Shown here: positions 54,534-63,300 of the stretch, in pieces
Layout: each line of letters opens with the position of its first letter
Numbering within the stretch: the first letter of the stretch is position 1
Source of the DNA: Oceanospirillum sp964342385
GTDB lineage: Bacteria > Pseudomonadota > Gammaproteobacteria > Pseudomonadales > Halomonadaceae
Assembly (NCBI GenBank): GCA_964342385.1
Contig: CAYFGP010000003.1
Coordinates: 62,001 to 126,000, forward strand
Reading direction: 5' to 3'
DNA length: 64,000 nt
Notes under the pieces: generated by a model
Told to the model about the DNA's origin: nothing
The model's database searches: none
What the model saw: the letters and a program-made list of their open reading frames with translations, nothing else
Program-made: the position numbers and the translations under genes

Positions 54534-55601
54534 ATGATAGGAATAACAGGTTTACTGCAGCGTAAGATGCATATCGGTGTTATCACTTTGGCTATGGCTA
54601 TAACCGCGTGCGGTGATGCCATTGTTGATCAGAAAGGGAATGCTAACAGTCAAGCTATCCCTGCTACATTGACTTCAGTTCCTGTGCCTGTAGAGCATAG
54701 TCATGCTGCGATCCAGCTACAAGCCAGTAATCGCTTACAATACGGTGGTTTTTCAGCGCTCTGGTTATCTAAGGATTGCTCTCAAATGATTAGTTTTTCT
54801 GACTACAGTCAGGTCAGCTTTTTTAGCTTGGATGGCCAGGTCAAGCGCTCTGGTTGGATTCAGGCAAACCTCTCTTTTGATGCCAATGATAAGCTAACAG
54901 GGTTTAATCTTGTCGATCAGGGGCAGTTAAAAGATGCGGACGGTGATCTCTTGTCTGGTGCAGCGGAGTCTCTGGCTTGGGATGGCAGTGGCTTTTTAGT
55001 CTCCTTTGATGATAAAGGTGATCTCTATCGCTACGCTGGTGTTCAGCCACAAGGTGCTTTGTTTAATCAACTTCCTGAAATATCAATCAAGCAAGAGCGT
55101 TTGGGTAAAGACAACGCGGGCTTGGAAAGCATCACAGAGCTTCCTGACGGAAGAGTGTTAGCTCTTTGGGAGAAGAACGATAAACAAAAGCCCGTTACTC
55201 ATGGGCAATTAATTCAACCAGATGGCCAATCCCTGCAGTTCAGTTACTCCTCTGACGCCAATCCAGGTGCTGCTACCACCTTGCCAGATGGCTCATTTGT
55301 AATAGCAGAGCGAAAGTACAAGGGCCCTGAGCAGGGTGTTCAATTAAGATTAACGCGTTTTCTGCCCAGTGATATTCAGACAGATAGGCTGTTAACTCCA
55401 CAGGTTCTGCTTGATCATACCTCAATTTCTTACGACAACTTTGAAGGTATCGCTAACTGTCAACGTAATGGCAAGCAGTGGTTGTTTGTGCTGTCGGATG
55501 ATAATGGTGATTGGCCAGAATCCTGGGTAGAAGGTAAAGGCCGCCAGCGACAAAAGACCCTGCTAGTGCAGTTTGATTTAACCCAATTAATGGCTCAATA
55601 A
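54534..55601 (+). CDS. Esterase-like phytase-family lipoprotein
   Basis: A 355-residue protein (ATG at 54534; a TTG lies one codon before). The signal ends in a lipobox with Cys (MAITACGD near residue 27). The body has a beta-propeller-like family pattern: YGGFSALWLSKDCSQMISFSDYSQ, SGAAESLAWDGSGFLVSFDDK, NAGLESITELPDGRVLALWEK, and SYDNFEGIANCQRNGKQWLFVLSDDN. These are the marks of the esterase-like-activity-of-phytase family of outer-membrane or periplasmic lipoproteins. Substrate unknown. Confidence 0.82.
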   Translation: MIGITGLLQRKMHIGVITLAMAITACGDAIVDQKGNANSQAIPATLTSVPVPVEHSHAAIQLQASNRLQYGGFSALWLSKDCSQMISFSDYSQVSFFSLDGQVKRSGWIQANLSFDANDKLTGFNLVDQGQLKDADGDLLSGAAESLAWDGSGFLVSFDDKGDLYRYAGVQPQGALFNQLPEISIKQERLGKDNAGLESITELPDGRVLALWEKNDKQKPVTHGQLIQPDGQSLQFSYSSDANPGAATTLPDGSFVIAERKYKGPEQGVQLRLTRFLPSDIQTDRLLTPQVLLDHTSISYDNFEGIANCQRNGKQWLFVLSDDNGDWPESWVEGKGRQRQKTLLVQFDLTQLMAQ

Positions 55602-55613
55602 GTTGTCACTCCT

Positions 55614-56051
55614 ATGCTAACGAATGACTCTATTCATACCGGACAGTGCCTATGTGGGCAGGTCCGTTACCAGGTCCAGGGAAAGCCAATCATTGTTGCT
55701 CATTGCCACTGTGTGGATTGCCAGCGCTTGTCCGGCTCAGGCCATTCTACTGGAGCTATGTTTCCGGTTTTGAGTTTTCAAATGGAAGGTCAAGTCGGTG
55801 AATTCCGATACCAGTCGGATAATGGCAATACTGTGACGCGGGTGTTCTGTCCATCTTGTGGCAGCCCAATCTTAGGTAAAAATACAGCAGCAGAAGGCTT
55901 TGTTACCATTTCACTGGGAACATTGGACAACTCCGATGATTTTCAGCCAGAAGTTGTTGTCTTTGCTCGTAACCGAAAGCCTTGGGACTATATGGATAAC
56001 TCAATTTGTACATTTGAGGCACAACCGCGATGGAGCCCGGAGGATGATTAG
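55614..56051 (+). CDS. GFA family (glutathione-dependent formaldehyde-activating-type) zinc-binding protein
   Basis: A 145-residue protein with the family's Cys sites: CLCGQVRYQV, CHCVDCQRLSGSG and CPSCGSP. These bind two zinc ions in the beta-tent fold. It starts 12 bases after the preceding stop, so it is probably in the same transcript. Assigned activity with formaldehyde is not reliable for the whole family. Confidence 0.85.
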   Translation: MLTNDSIHTGQCLCGQVRYQVQGKPIIVAHCHCVDCQRLSGSGHSTGAMFPVLSFQMEGQVGEFRYQSDNGNTVTRVFCPSCGSPILGKNTAAEGFVTISLGTLDNSDDFQPEVVVFARNRKPWDYMDNSICTFEAQPRWSPEDD

Positions 56052-56105
56052 CAATAATGCTATTGGGGTGTTATGCGACAGGGATTTAGAAGAAAGGAAA
56101 AGATA

Positions 56106-56405
56106 ATGATGTTAAATGCAGATGATTTGGGTGTTGATCTGGTTGGTGTAAAGGTTGCTAATACAAATGATCTCCAAACGACTCATAGCCCTGAAGCCAG
56201 GCTGGTTACCCGAGGTGTTGATGTATCAGTGCGCTATAAAGGCGTTGATATTCGCATCGAAAAGATTGAACATGATGATAATGGGCTTTTAGTCGGTTTG
56301 GTTTCCAGCTTTTCTAATGTCTGCTCGACTCAATATGAAGGCATCGGCTTAGGGCAGAAAATCACCTTTCGCTATCATCACGTACAGCAGTCGTTTGAGA
56401 ACTAG
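56106..56405 (+). CDS. Hypothetical protein (99 residues)
   Basis: ATG at 56106 follows AGAAAGGAAAAGATA, a good ribosome-binding site; the earlier ATG at 56073 is less supported. The product begins MMLNADDLGVDLVGVK and ends with YHHVQQSFEN. No signal peptide or membrane segment; family not recognised. It follows the GFA gene by 54 bases. Confidence 0.6.
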   Translation: MMLNADDLGVDLVGVKVANTNDLQTTHSPEARLVTRGVDVSVRYKGVDIRIEKIEHDDNGLLVGLVSSFSNVCSTQYEGIGLGQKITFRYHHVQQSFEN

Positions 56406-56460
56406 TCTAAGATTGAACCGCTGTTGTAGTGGGATATAGTTTTACTTTGTAGTGCTCTTT

Positions 56461-56546
56461 ATACTCTTACACAAAAGTGTTGCGGTATTTTTTAGCCAAC
56501 GGCTGAAGAATCCATTTGCTAAAGAGAAACTTTTGTGGGGTACTGA
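56461..56546 (-). repeat. Dispersed palindromic repeat, copy D
   Basis: ACTCTTACACAAAAGTG at the left and CTTTTGTGGGGTACTGAG at the right, with TAGCCAACGGCTGAAGAA and CATTTGCTAAAGAGAAAC inside. Nearly the same as the reverse complement of copy B. Confidence 0.85.
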
Positions 56547-56781
56547 GAGACCAGCTTTAAAGGCATCAATGGCTTGTCTCCTATGGGCCATTGGTCTGTA
56601 TGATTAGACATAGTCATTGAAATATCTGTCCTGTCCCGAATAATATCCTTTGCACTCAGGATAATACGATGAATGTCCTAACTCTATCCAATTGCCTTCT
56701 GAAGATTGCCGTAAGCTGTAATCTCGGATCAGAAAAGCATCTCTGCCTCAAAGGGATGTTATCTGGGGCTGAATCATTCTT

Positions 56782-57700
56782 ATGCTAAGTGACGGTCTGA
56801 CGTTAGCCTACATTGTTCGAAAAATAAGTTCTAGTCGCTCTGTAGTTAACAAATGGCATAGAAGGTATGAATCAACTGGTGCCATGGAATTAAGAGACGC
56901 CTCTCGAAGCGGTCAGCCAACAAAAATGACTCCAAAGATTCGCCAAAAAATCTTGCATATGACTGTTCTCATGATTCCCTAGGAAGCATCCTATTGGAGT
57001 GTTAGGTTGATAGTGAAATATGAAGGGATTACCCACTGGCAAGTTGCTTGGATCTGGAAAGAAGCCGATCTAAAAACATATCCTTCTCACATCTAAGATG
57101 AGCAGTGATCCTTTTCTTACTGAAAAAGTAGTCGATATTATCGTGATTTATGTGTAATGCAGTAGTCTTGGCTGTTGATGAAAATATACAAATACTTGAT
57201 CGAGCTCATCCTATATTACTGCTGAAACCTGGAATGGCGTAGTGTTGTGCTCACGACTATAGACGTCATGGAATGGTTAACCTGTATGCATACTTCGATA
57301 TATTAGTTGGAAAAGTCTGAAGCCGTATTACTCAATGTTACAGAGCGAAAAAGCTCCTGAGCTTTATAAAGCAAATAGATCAGTCAGTACCACAAGGCCT
57401 GGATCTTCATTTGATTTTAGATGACAGCAGTACGCATAAAACACCAAAAATGCAAGAATGGTAAGAAGAGCATCCTTGCTTTGTTATTCGCTTCACTCTT
57501 ACGAGTGCCTTATGACTAAATGCAATTGAAGGTCGGTTTGCTCAGCTGGAAAGGCGATCACTTCATCGAGGAAGTTTTAATAGCACGGAAGAATTCAGGA
57601 AAGAGATTAAGCGCTTCATCAAGGCTCATAATTAGGAGAATAGCAAATTTTTTATCTGGAAAAAGTCAGCAGAGGCGACTTTAGGACCTATAGCGTAGGC
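56782..57700 (+). pseudogene. Decayed IS630-family transposase
   Basis: Pieces of one transposase appear in order but in shifting frames. The start is a helix-turn-helix (LSDGLTLAYIVRKISSSRSVVNKWHRRYE, short frame 56782-56982). Around 57165-57240 comes AVDENIQILDRAHPILLLKPG with the first DDE Asp, then HDYRRHGM, then about 57400-57450 LILDDSSTHKTPKMQEW with the second Asp. Near 57500-57633, TSAL-stop-LNAIEGRFAQLERR retains the Glu but has TGA in place of Trp, and ends in RFIKAHN before a TAG. Several frameshifts and stops make it inactive. Terminal inverted repeats were not identified. Confidence 0.85.
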
Positions 57701-58195
57701 TAAACTGAGCTTGTTAAAATAAAAGGTTCTCAAATTAACCATATGGTCCACTAGAGGTCGATTTAATCGGCATATAATAAGAATCTTTTAGGGGGTACAT
57801 GGCAAGCTTAGCTTGGTATACGATGTTTTATTAGTGCATCTTAAGAATGTTGTTTTATTATGCGACCTTATTTGTCTTGTTTTTTTATTTATATCTCACT
57901 GATTTTTTTAATGTTTTGGTGTCGTGATTGCTGTTGGTTTTTAGTTGATAAGACATGTTGTTTCATTTCTGTTATCTTGCGATCTATAAAATATTCTTAA
58001 CGATATTCTGTCGTCATAAAAAATCCATTTATCACTTGTATTGAATTGTGGTAGAAGTGTTAGGTAAATGTTGAACGGTTTTATATTTTATCGTTTTGCA
58101 TTATTTCGTCCGTTCTGTAGGTTTTTATGTTAGTAAAAGCTAATTATTTTCCAGAATGCATTAATGGATATGAATATCACGAGTAGGAAGTCAGG
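57701..58195. other. AT-rich region upstream of the amine oxidase
   Basis: About 495 bases between the IS630 remnant and the amine oxidase gene with no credible gene above 20 residues. It likely holds the promoter, and a tiny frame at 58127-58186. Confidence 0.5.
58127..58186 (+). CDS. Possible 19-residue leader peptide before the amine oxidase
   Basis: ATG at 58127 opens 19 codons (MLVKANYFPECINGYEYHE) and stops at 58184-58186, 9 bases before the amine oxidase ATG. A weak GTAGG site precedes it. It could be an upstream leader peptide; equally it could be chance. Confidence 0.25.
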   Translation: MLVKANYFPECINGYEYHE

Positions 58196-60334
58196 ATGAA
58201 TAAAGATGTGATAGTTATTGGTGCCGGTTTTACTGGGCTCACGGCGGCCAAAAAATTGGAAAAAGAGGGAAAAGATTTTTTAGTTCTTGAAGCAGAAAAT
58301 AGACTAGGAGGAAGAAATTTTAGCTTTAGTCCTAAAAATATAGAAATGCCAGGGCTAGAATATGAACACGGCTCTCAATACATAGGACACTCTCAAGAGC
58401 CGCTGTGGTCGACTGTGACTGGTGATGATTTTTATAACTGGATGGTTGAGAATTACCCGGAATATACAAAATCATTTGTACCTGATGTAGCCAATTCAAG
58501 TTCTGATTGCGACGGTAGCTTACCGCCTTACATTGTTGATAACTACACTGATAGACTACCCTACGATGAGCAAGTGCTTATCCTGACTGACACCAGAACA
58601 AAAGAACCGACTCGATTCCCATTTAATAAAAATGATACCCCGTACGGTATCACGGGTTTACCCAGTGGTATTGGTCTGCCTAGTATCTTGGCAATTGGCC
58701 TTGTTTCCTTAGATATTATATTTATTGAAAGCTGTATTAATGTTGTTGAGCCATGGGAGTCTGAGTTTAAAGGTCTTTATACTGCAGAAGACCTTGATTC
58801 AATCAGCTTTGAGGAATGGTTGAATGAAAGCCCGCGCAGCAAATATATGACACCAACGGCTCTTGATGCTATTCGTATTGCTGTTCAAGCACTGCTTTCG
58901 GTTGAGCCTTCAGAAATATCTGCTTTGTATTTTTTCTGGTATTGCGCCTGTAATGAAGGCTTCTTCAATGAAGTTAATGATTCTATCAATGGCCCTCAGC
59001 AGTATTGGTTACGCTGTGGGTTTGGCAAAGTACTTGAGTTTTGTAGTGAAAGCTTCAAGGAGCAAATTCAGTTTGAGCAAACAGTGAAATCTGTTTCTGT
59101 AGATGAAAGCTCAGAGTATCCTATTTGCTTAAAGGTTAATGAACATGACGCTTATTATGCCAAACAACTTATTGTTGCAGTGTCACCTCATACCGCTAAT
59201 AAAATAGAATGGCCGAGTGATTTGCCCGAGTACTATCAAGCGCTAATGAAGCAAGGTATGGGGCGTACTCTCAAAGCTCAAGTGTTTTATGATAAAAGCT
59301 GGTGGAATAATATTGATAATACAGGGTGGCAAGGTTATTCGGGTGGTACCTCTTATCCTGTGTTATGGACCATGGACAACTCAGCCTATGATGGTAATGG
59401 AACATATCACTCGTGTCTGATGACATTCACGATTGGCGACCAGATTAACGAACTTGAAAAAGCTTTGGCAACCGCTGAGTCAGATCCTCAGGAAGGGCTT
59501 AAGTCATTCTTGACGAAACATATTAGTTATTTGTTTACAGGTCGTTATGATTACGGACCAGCCTTAAAACCTGTCGCTATTGAATCAAGCCTTTGGGTTA
59601 AAAAAACTAATATAGATGGCTATCAAGTAGGGACTTTTATCGGTGGTGGACCTAATACTGTCTTTGCGCCAAACTTTATTACTTCAATGTATGATGGCAA
59701 ACCAGCCCTATCCTATATAAATCAGCCATGGAAAAATTTAATCTATTTTTCTGCCGCTGAGCTTGCACGCAATCTTAATCCGAAAACGCCGGAGGTTTGT
59801 GAAATTAAACAAGATGAATCTGGGTCTCTACTTCCCACAGAGCAGTTCTCAGATAATCGTTGTAACTTAGGTTACATGAATGGCGCTATCTATAGTGGTC
59901 AATATGTTGCTCAGCAAGTGATCGAGGGTGTTGATTTTAAAGAACCCGTTTCCCCTGAATCTTCAGCTGAGAAAGGACATTGGCAACCGATCACCCTGCT
60001 ATCTTATGCACTCAGAAGGGCGTTAGATTCTTTCTTTAGCTCTGGGCAGACCTTTTCAGACATTACTCAGAACCAACAAGAAAAACTGCTAAGTAGCTTG
60101 TTAGGAGACTTGGATAAAGATTCAACAGATCAAGGAAGTATGGGGCATATGCTTAGAAATAGAGCTATGGAGCTCTATATGAATAAGGATATTAATAAAA
60201 TTGATTTCCTGGCTAATTTAGCTAAAGAGCAACTTGACAGCTTTGATGTTGTCCATGCTCAGCTTAAACAGGAAGGTGTCTCAGAAGAGATGATTGACTT
60301 CCTGGCAAGGTTGTATGGCCAGAGTGCATCTTAA
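58196..60334 (+). CDS. Flavin-containing amine oxidase (FAD), 712 residues, with C-terminal extension
   Basis: FAD-binding amine oxidase. The dinucleotide-binding Rossmann motif GAGFTGLTAAKKLEKEG lies near residues 8-24, followed by the second FAD block RLGGRNFSF. The catalytic domain ends around GAIYSGQYVAQQVIEG (about 563-578), where monoamine-oxidase-type enzymes normally stop. Another ~130 residues follow (EPVSPESSAEKGHWQP, LDKDSTDQGSMGHML, ending FLARLYGQSAS) and are unlike known amine oxidase tails. No signal peptide. The TAA stop is immediately followed by the ATG of the kinase gene, so the two are one operon. Substrate not deducible. Confidence 0.85.
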   Translation: MNKDVIVIGAGFTGLTAAKKLEKEGKDFLVLEAENRLGGRNFSFSPKNIEMPGLEYEHGSQYIGHSQEPLWSTVTGDDFYNWMVENYPEYTKSFVPDVANSSSDCDGSLPPYIVDNYTDRLPYDEQVLILTDTRTKEPTRFPFNKNDTPYGITGLPSGIGLPSILAIGLVSLDIIFIESCINVVEPWESEFKGLYTAEDLDSISFEEWLNESPRSKYMTPTALDAIRIAVQALLSVEPSEISALYFFWYCACNEGFFNEVNDSINGPQQYWLRCGFGKVLEFCSESFKEQIQFEQTVKSVSVDESSEYPICLKVNEHDAYYAKQLIVAVSPHTANKIEWPSDLPEYYQALMKQGMGRTLKAQVFYDKSWWNNIDNTGWQGYSGGTSYPVLWTMDNSAYDGNGTYHSCLMTFTIGDQINELEKALATAESDPQEGLKSFLTKHISYLFTGRYDYGPALKPVAIESSLWVKKTNIDGYQVGTFIGGGPNTVFAPNFITSMYDGKPALSYINQPWKNLIYFSAAELARNLNPKTPEVCEIKQDESGSLLPTEQFSDNRCNLGYMNGAIYSGQYVAQQVIEGVDFKEPVSPESSAEKGHWQPITLLSYALRRALDSFFSSGQTFSDITQNQQEKLLSSLLGDLDKDSTDQGSMGHMLRNRAMELYMNKDINKIDFLANLAKEQLDSFDVVHAQLKQEGVSEEMIDFLARLYGQSAS

Positions 60335-63300
60335 ATGGCTACGACATCTGAATCTACTGCTGATTCAAAGATCCTCCCTTTCCAGATTGGCAACTTTCTG
60401 GTTAAGGGAGTGTTGGGGCGTGGAGGCATGGGGATCGTTTATGAAGCTTGGGACGAGCTAAACGAACGGTCCGTTGCTCTTAAGGCTATTCAGCTTAATA
60501 TTCCCTCTGCGCTTTACCGATTGAAGCTGGAATACCGCCAGGTCTCCTCAATTGTTCATCCTAATCTGGTTGGTTTATACGATCTAACATATCTGGATGG
60601 GCATTGTTATATCGTGATGGAGTACATCGAAGGCAAGGCACTTGGTCATGTTATTGCTAACACCTATGGACTAGATAATAGATTAGAAGCACTTACTTCT
60701 ACAAAAATTCTTGCAGATAGCCCTTATGTTGATCAGTCCGAAGTACACTGGCCTCCTAATAAACCATTCGGATCGGATATCAACGTACTGGATATTGCAA
60801 GGCAGTTAGCCCAGGGAATATTTGCGTTGCATGTGGGTGGTGTACTGCATTTAGATATAAAACCATCAAATATGATATTAAAAGATGATGGTCAAATTAA
60901 GCTGCTTGATTTTGGCGTTGCTCAACTGATCAATGTTAAACATAGAAAACTGCATTATGAGAGGGCCGCTACTTTACAGTATGTTTCTCCCGAATACTTA
61001 GATGGTGAAGTCCCAACTGCTGCCAGTGACTGGTACAGTTTTGGTGTTGTTGTGTTTGAGCTAATAACAGGCAAACAATATACAAGAAGGCTGTTTCACA
61101 GAAACCCACATGAGCAAGCTATTTTTGATGAGGTTACTCTTACATTACTGAATGACTATTTGCCATCAAAAATAACTCTATTGTTAGAACGGTTACTGAA
61201 TGAAGATCCATTGAAACGTCCACCAGATAGAGAGATTCTTGAAGTATTTAACATTCATGAGCCGCTTTGGCATATAGGGGAAGAGAAAGACGAAAAAAAG
61301 GTATTTATTGGCAGGCAAGATGAATTAGAGCAATTAAGTAATGCATTTGATTGTCATAGAGAAGGAAAGTCTAATATTGTCAATGTCGTCGGGGCCCCAG
61401 GCGTTGGCAAAAGTGAGTTGATTAATCACTTCTTAGATGCTTATAAGGATTCGCTTATACTGGTAGGACGCTGTTATGAGCGAGAGACAGTCCCTTTCAA
61501 AGCTTTAGATATGGTCATTGATGATTTTTCTGAGTACCTGAAAAGCTTACCAGCGACAATTCGCGATAGTTATGTTGTTGATGGATTTGAGTATTTAGCA
61601 ATACTATTTCCTGTTCTCAAATATCTTGTGCCAGATAAGACTTTGAATCTTAATATTGATGCAGCTCATTGTCGGATTCTGGCAATGAAGGCATTAGCAT
61701 CCAGTCTGACTTTAATTGTTAATGATCAACCCGTTATTATTTTTATTGATGATATTCAATGGGGAGATGAAGATAGTGCCAACTTATTGATCAACCTAAT
61801 GGAGTTTCAGTCATATAAAAAGCCTTTTATTGTATTGAGTGAAAGATCGGGAGGAGATTTAAACAGTCGTTTTACTTCTACGCTCAATCAATTCTGGAGC
61901 AATAGCAGCTCGGATATGCAATACCAGACTATTGAAGTTGAATCTTTTGATGAAAAAGAGGGTATGACGTTGGTTGATGCTCTTTTGGGGAATGCACATG
62001 CCATTTCAGAGCAAAGGGCGCAAGAGATAGTTCGAGTCAGTCGAGGTATTCCATTTATTTTGGAACAGCTTCTTCTTTATTATGATCAAACTGGGGCTAT
62101 GGAGAATATTAATGCTGTCGGTATTATCAAATCCAGGCTTGATGTTCTGTCAAATCAATCCCGAGAAGTCTTATCTTTATTAGCTATTGCTGGTCAGCCC
62201 GTTAAGGTTAGTGCAATTCTAGAAGCTGCTGGAGTTTCCAATATAGATGATTTTTCTTTCACTTGTCTTAGAGCCCAACGATTTCTGATTGTTCAGCATG
62301 ACGAGTCGGTACAATACTTTCACGACCAAATTCGTGAATCTGTATTGATTCTTGAGTCAGAGAATAGGGTGGAAGAGAAGGCGAGAAAGCTCGCACTTGT
62401 ATTGGAGAAATATTCTGATTCTGATAATTCATTGTTAGGTCGACTCTTCTATCAAGGCGGAGAAGATCAGAAAGCTATTTCGTTTATGCTAAGAGCGGCA
62501 GACGATGCTGAAAGCAGTTTGGCATTTAGCCGTGCAGCTGATTTATATCAGAATGTTATTAATTGGTTACCTGATTCAGAGTTTGATGAGAGCCGAAGAG
62601 TTAAAGAACGAAAAGCTATCGCATGGTCTAAAGCAGGCTATGGAAAAAAAGCAGCTCAGTTATTCAGTGACTTAATGCGAACAGGTGGCGTAAGTGACGA
62701 AGAAAGAGCTCGGCTAGGCGCTTTGGCAGCAGAACAATTCATGTACGGGGGGCATATTGAGGAAGGTGAAAAAATATTTCGTCCTTTATTAAAAAAGTGG
62801 AGATTGCCTTACCCTTCCTCAATCAAGCTGGCGACCATTAGTATTATATACAGCGCCTTGTTATTAGAACTCAAAAGGAGAAGGCTTTCTTCTCGCGCGT
62901 TCAGCCGCTCTCAGAAAGTACACCCTAAAATCGAACTGGCTTTTTCTGTAGCACAAGCCATGGGGAACTGGGATCCTATTAGAAGCCTCCATTTTTCTTT
63001 AATCGGCCTGAGGTTAGCAATATCTGCGAATGATTTACCCTATATTGTTCAAGGATTGAATATATACGCTTTAGTACGCTCATACGGTGGCAAGCAAAAA
63101 GACAAAGAAGTGAGTGATTCGATTTTTAAACAAGCCTCTAGTCTAGCTAAGCAATTAGATGATCCTGCTAATACCAACTATGGCCTGTTACTTAAAGGGA
63201 TTGCTCATACTGCACGTAGCGAATTGAGGCAAGGTATCCAAATGATCATGGAAGCCGAATCCCAGTTCTCACAACGGCTGGTAGATACAAAAAATAATAG

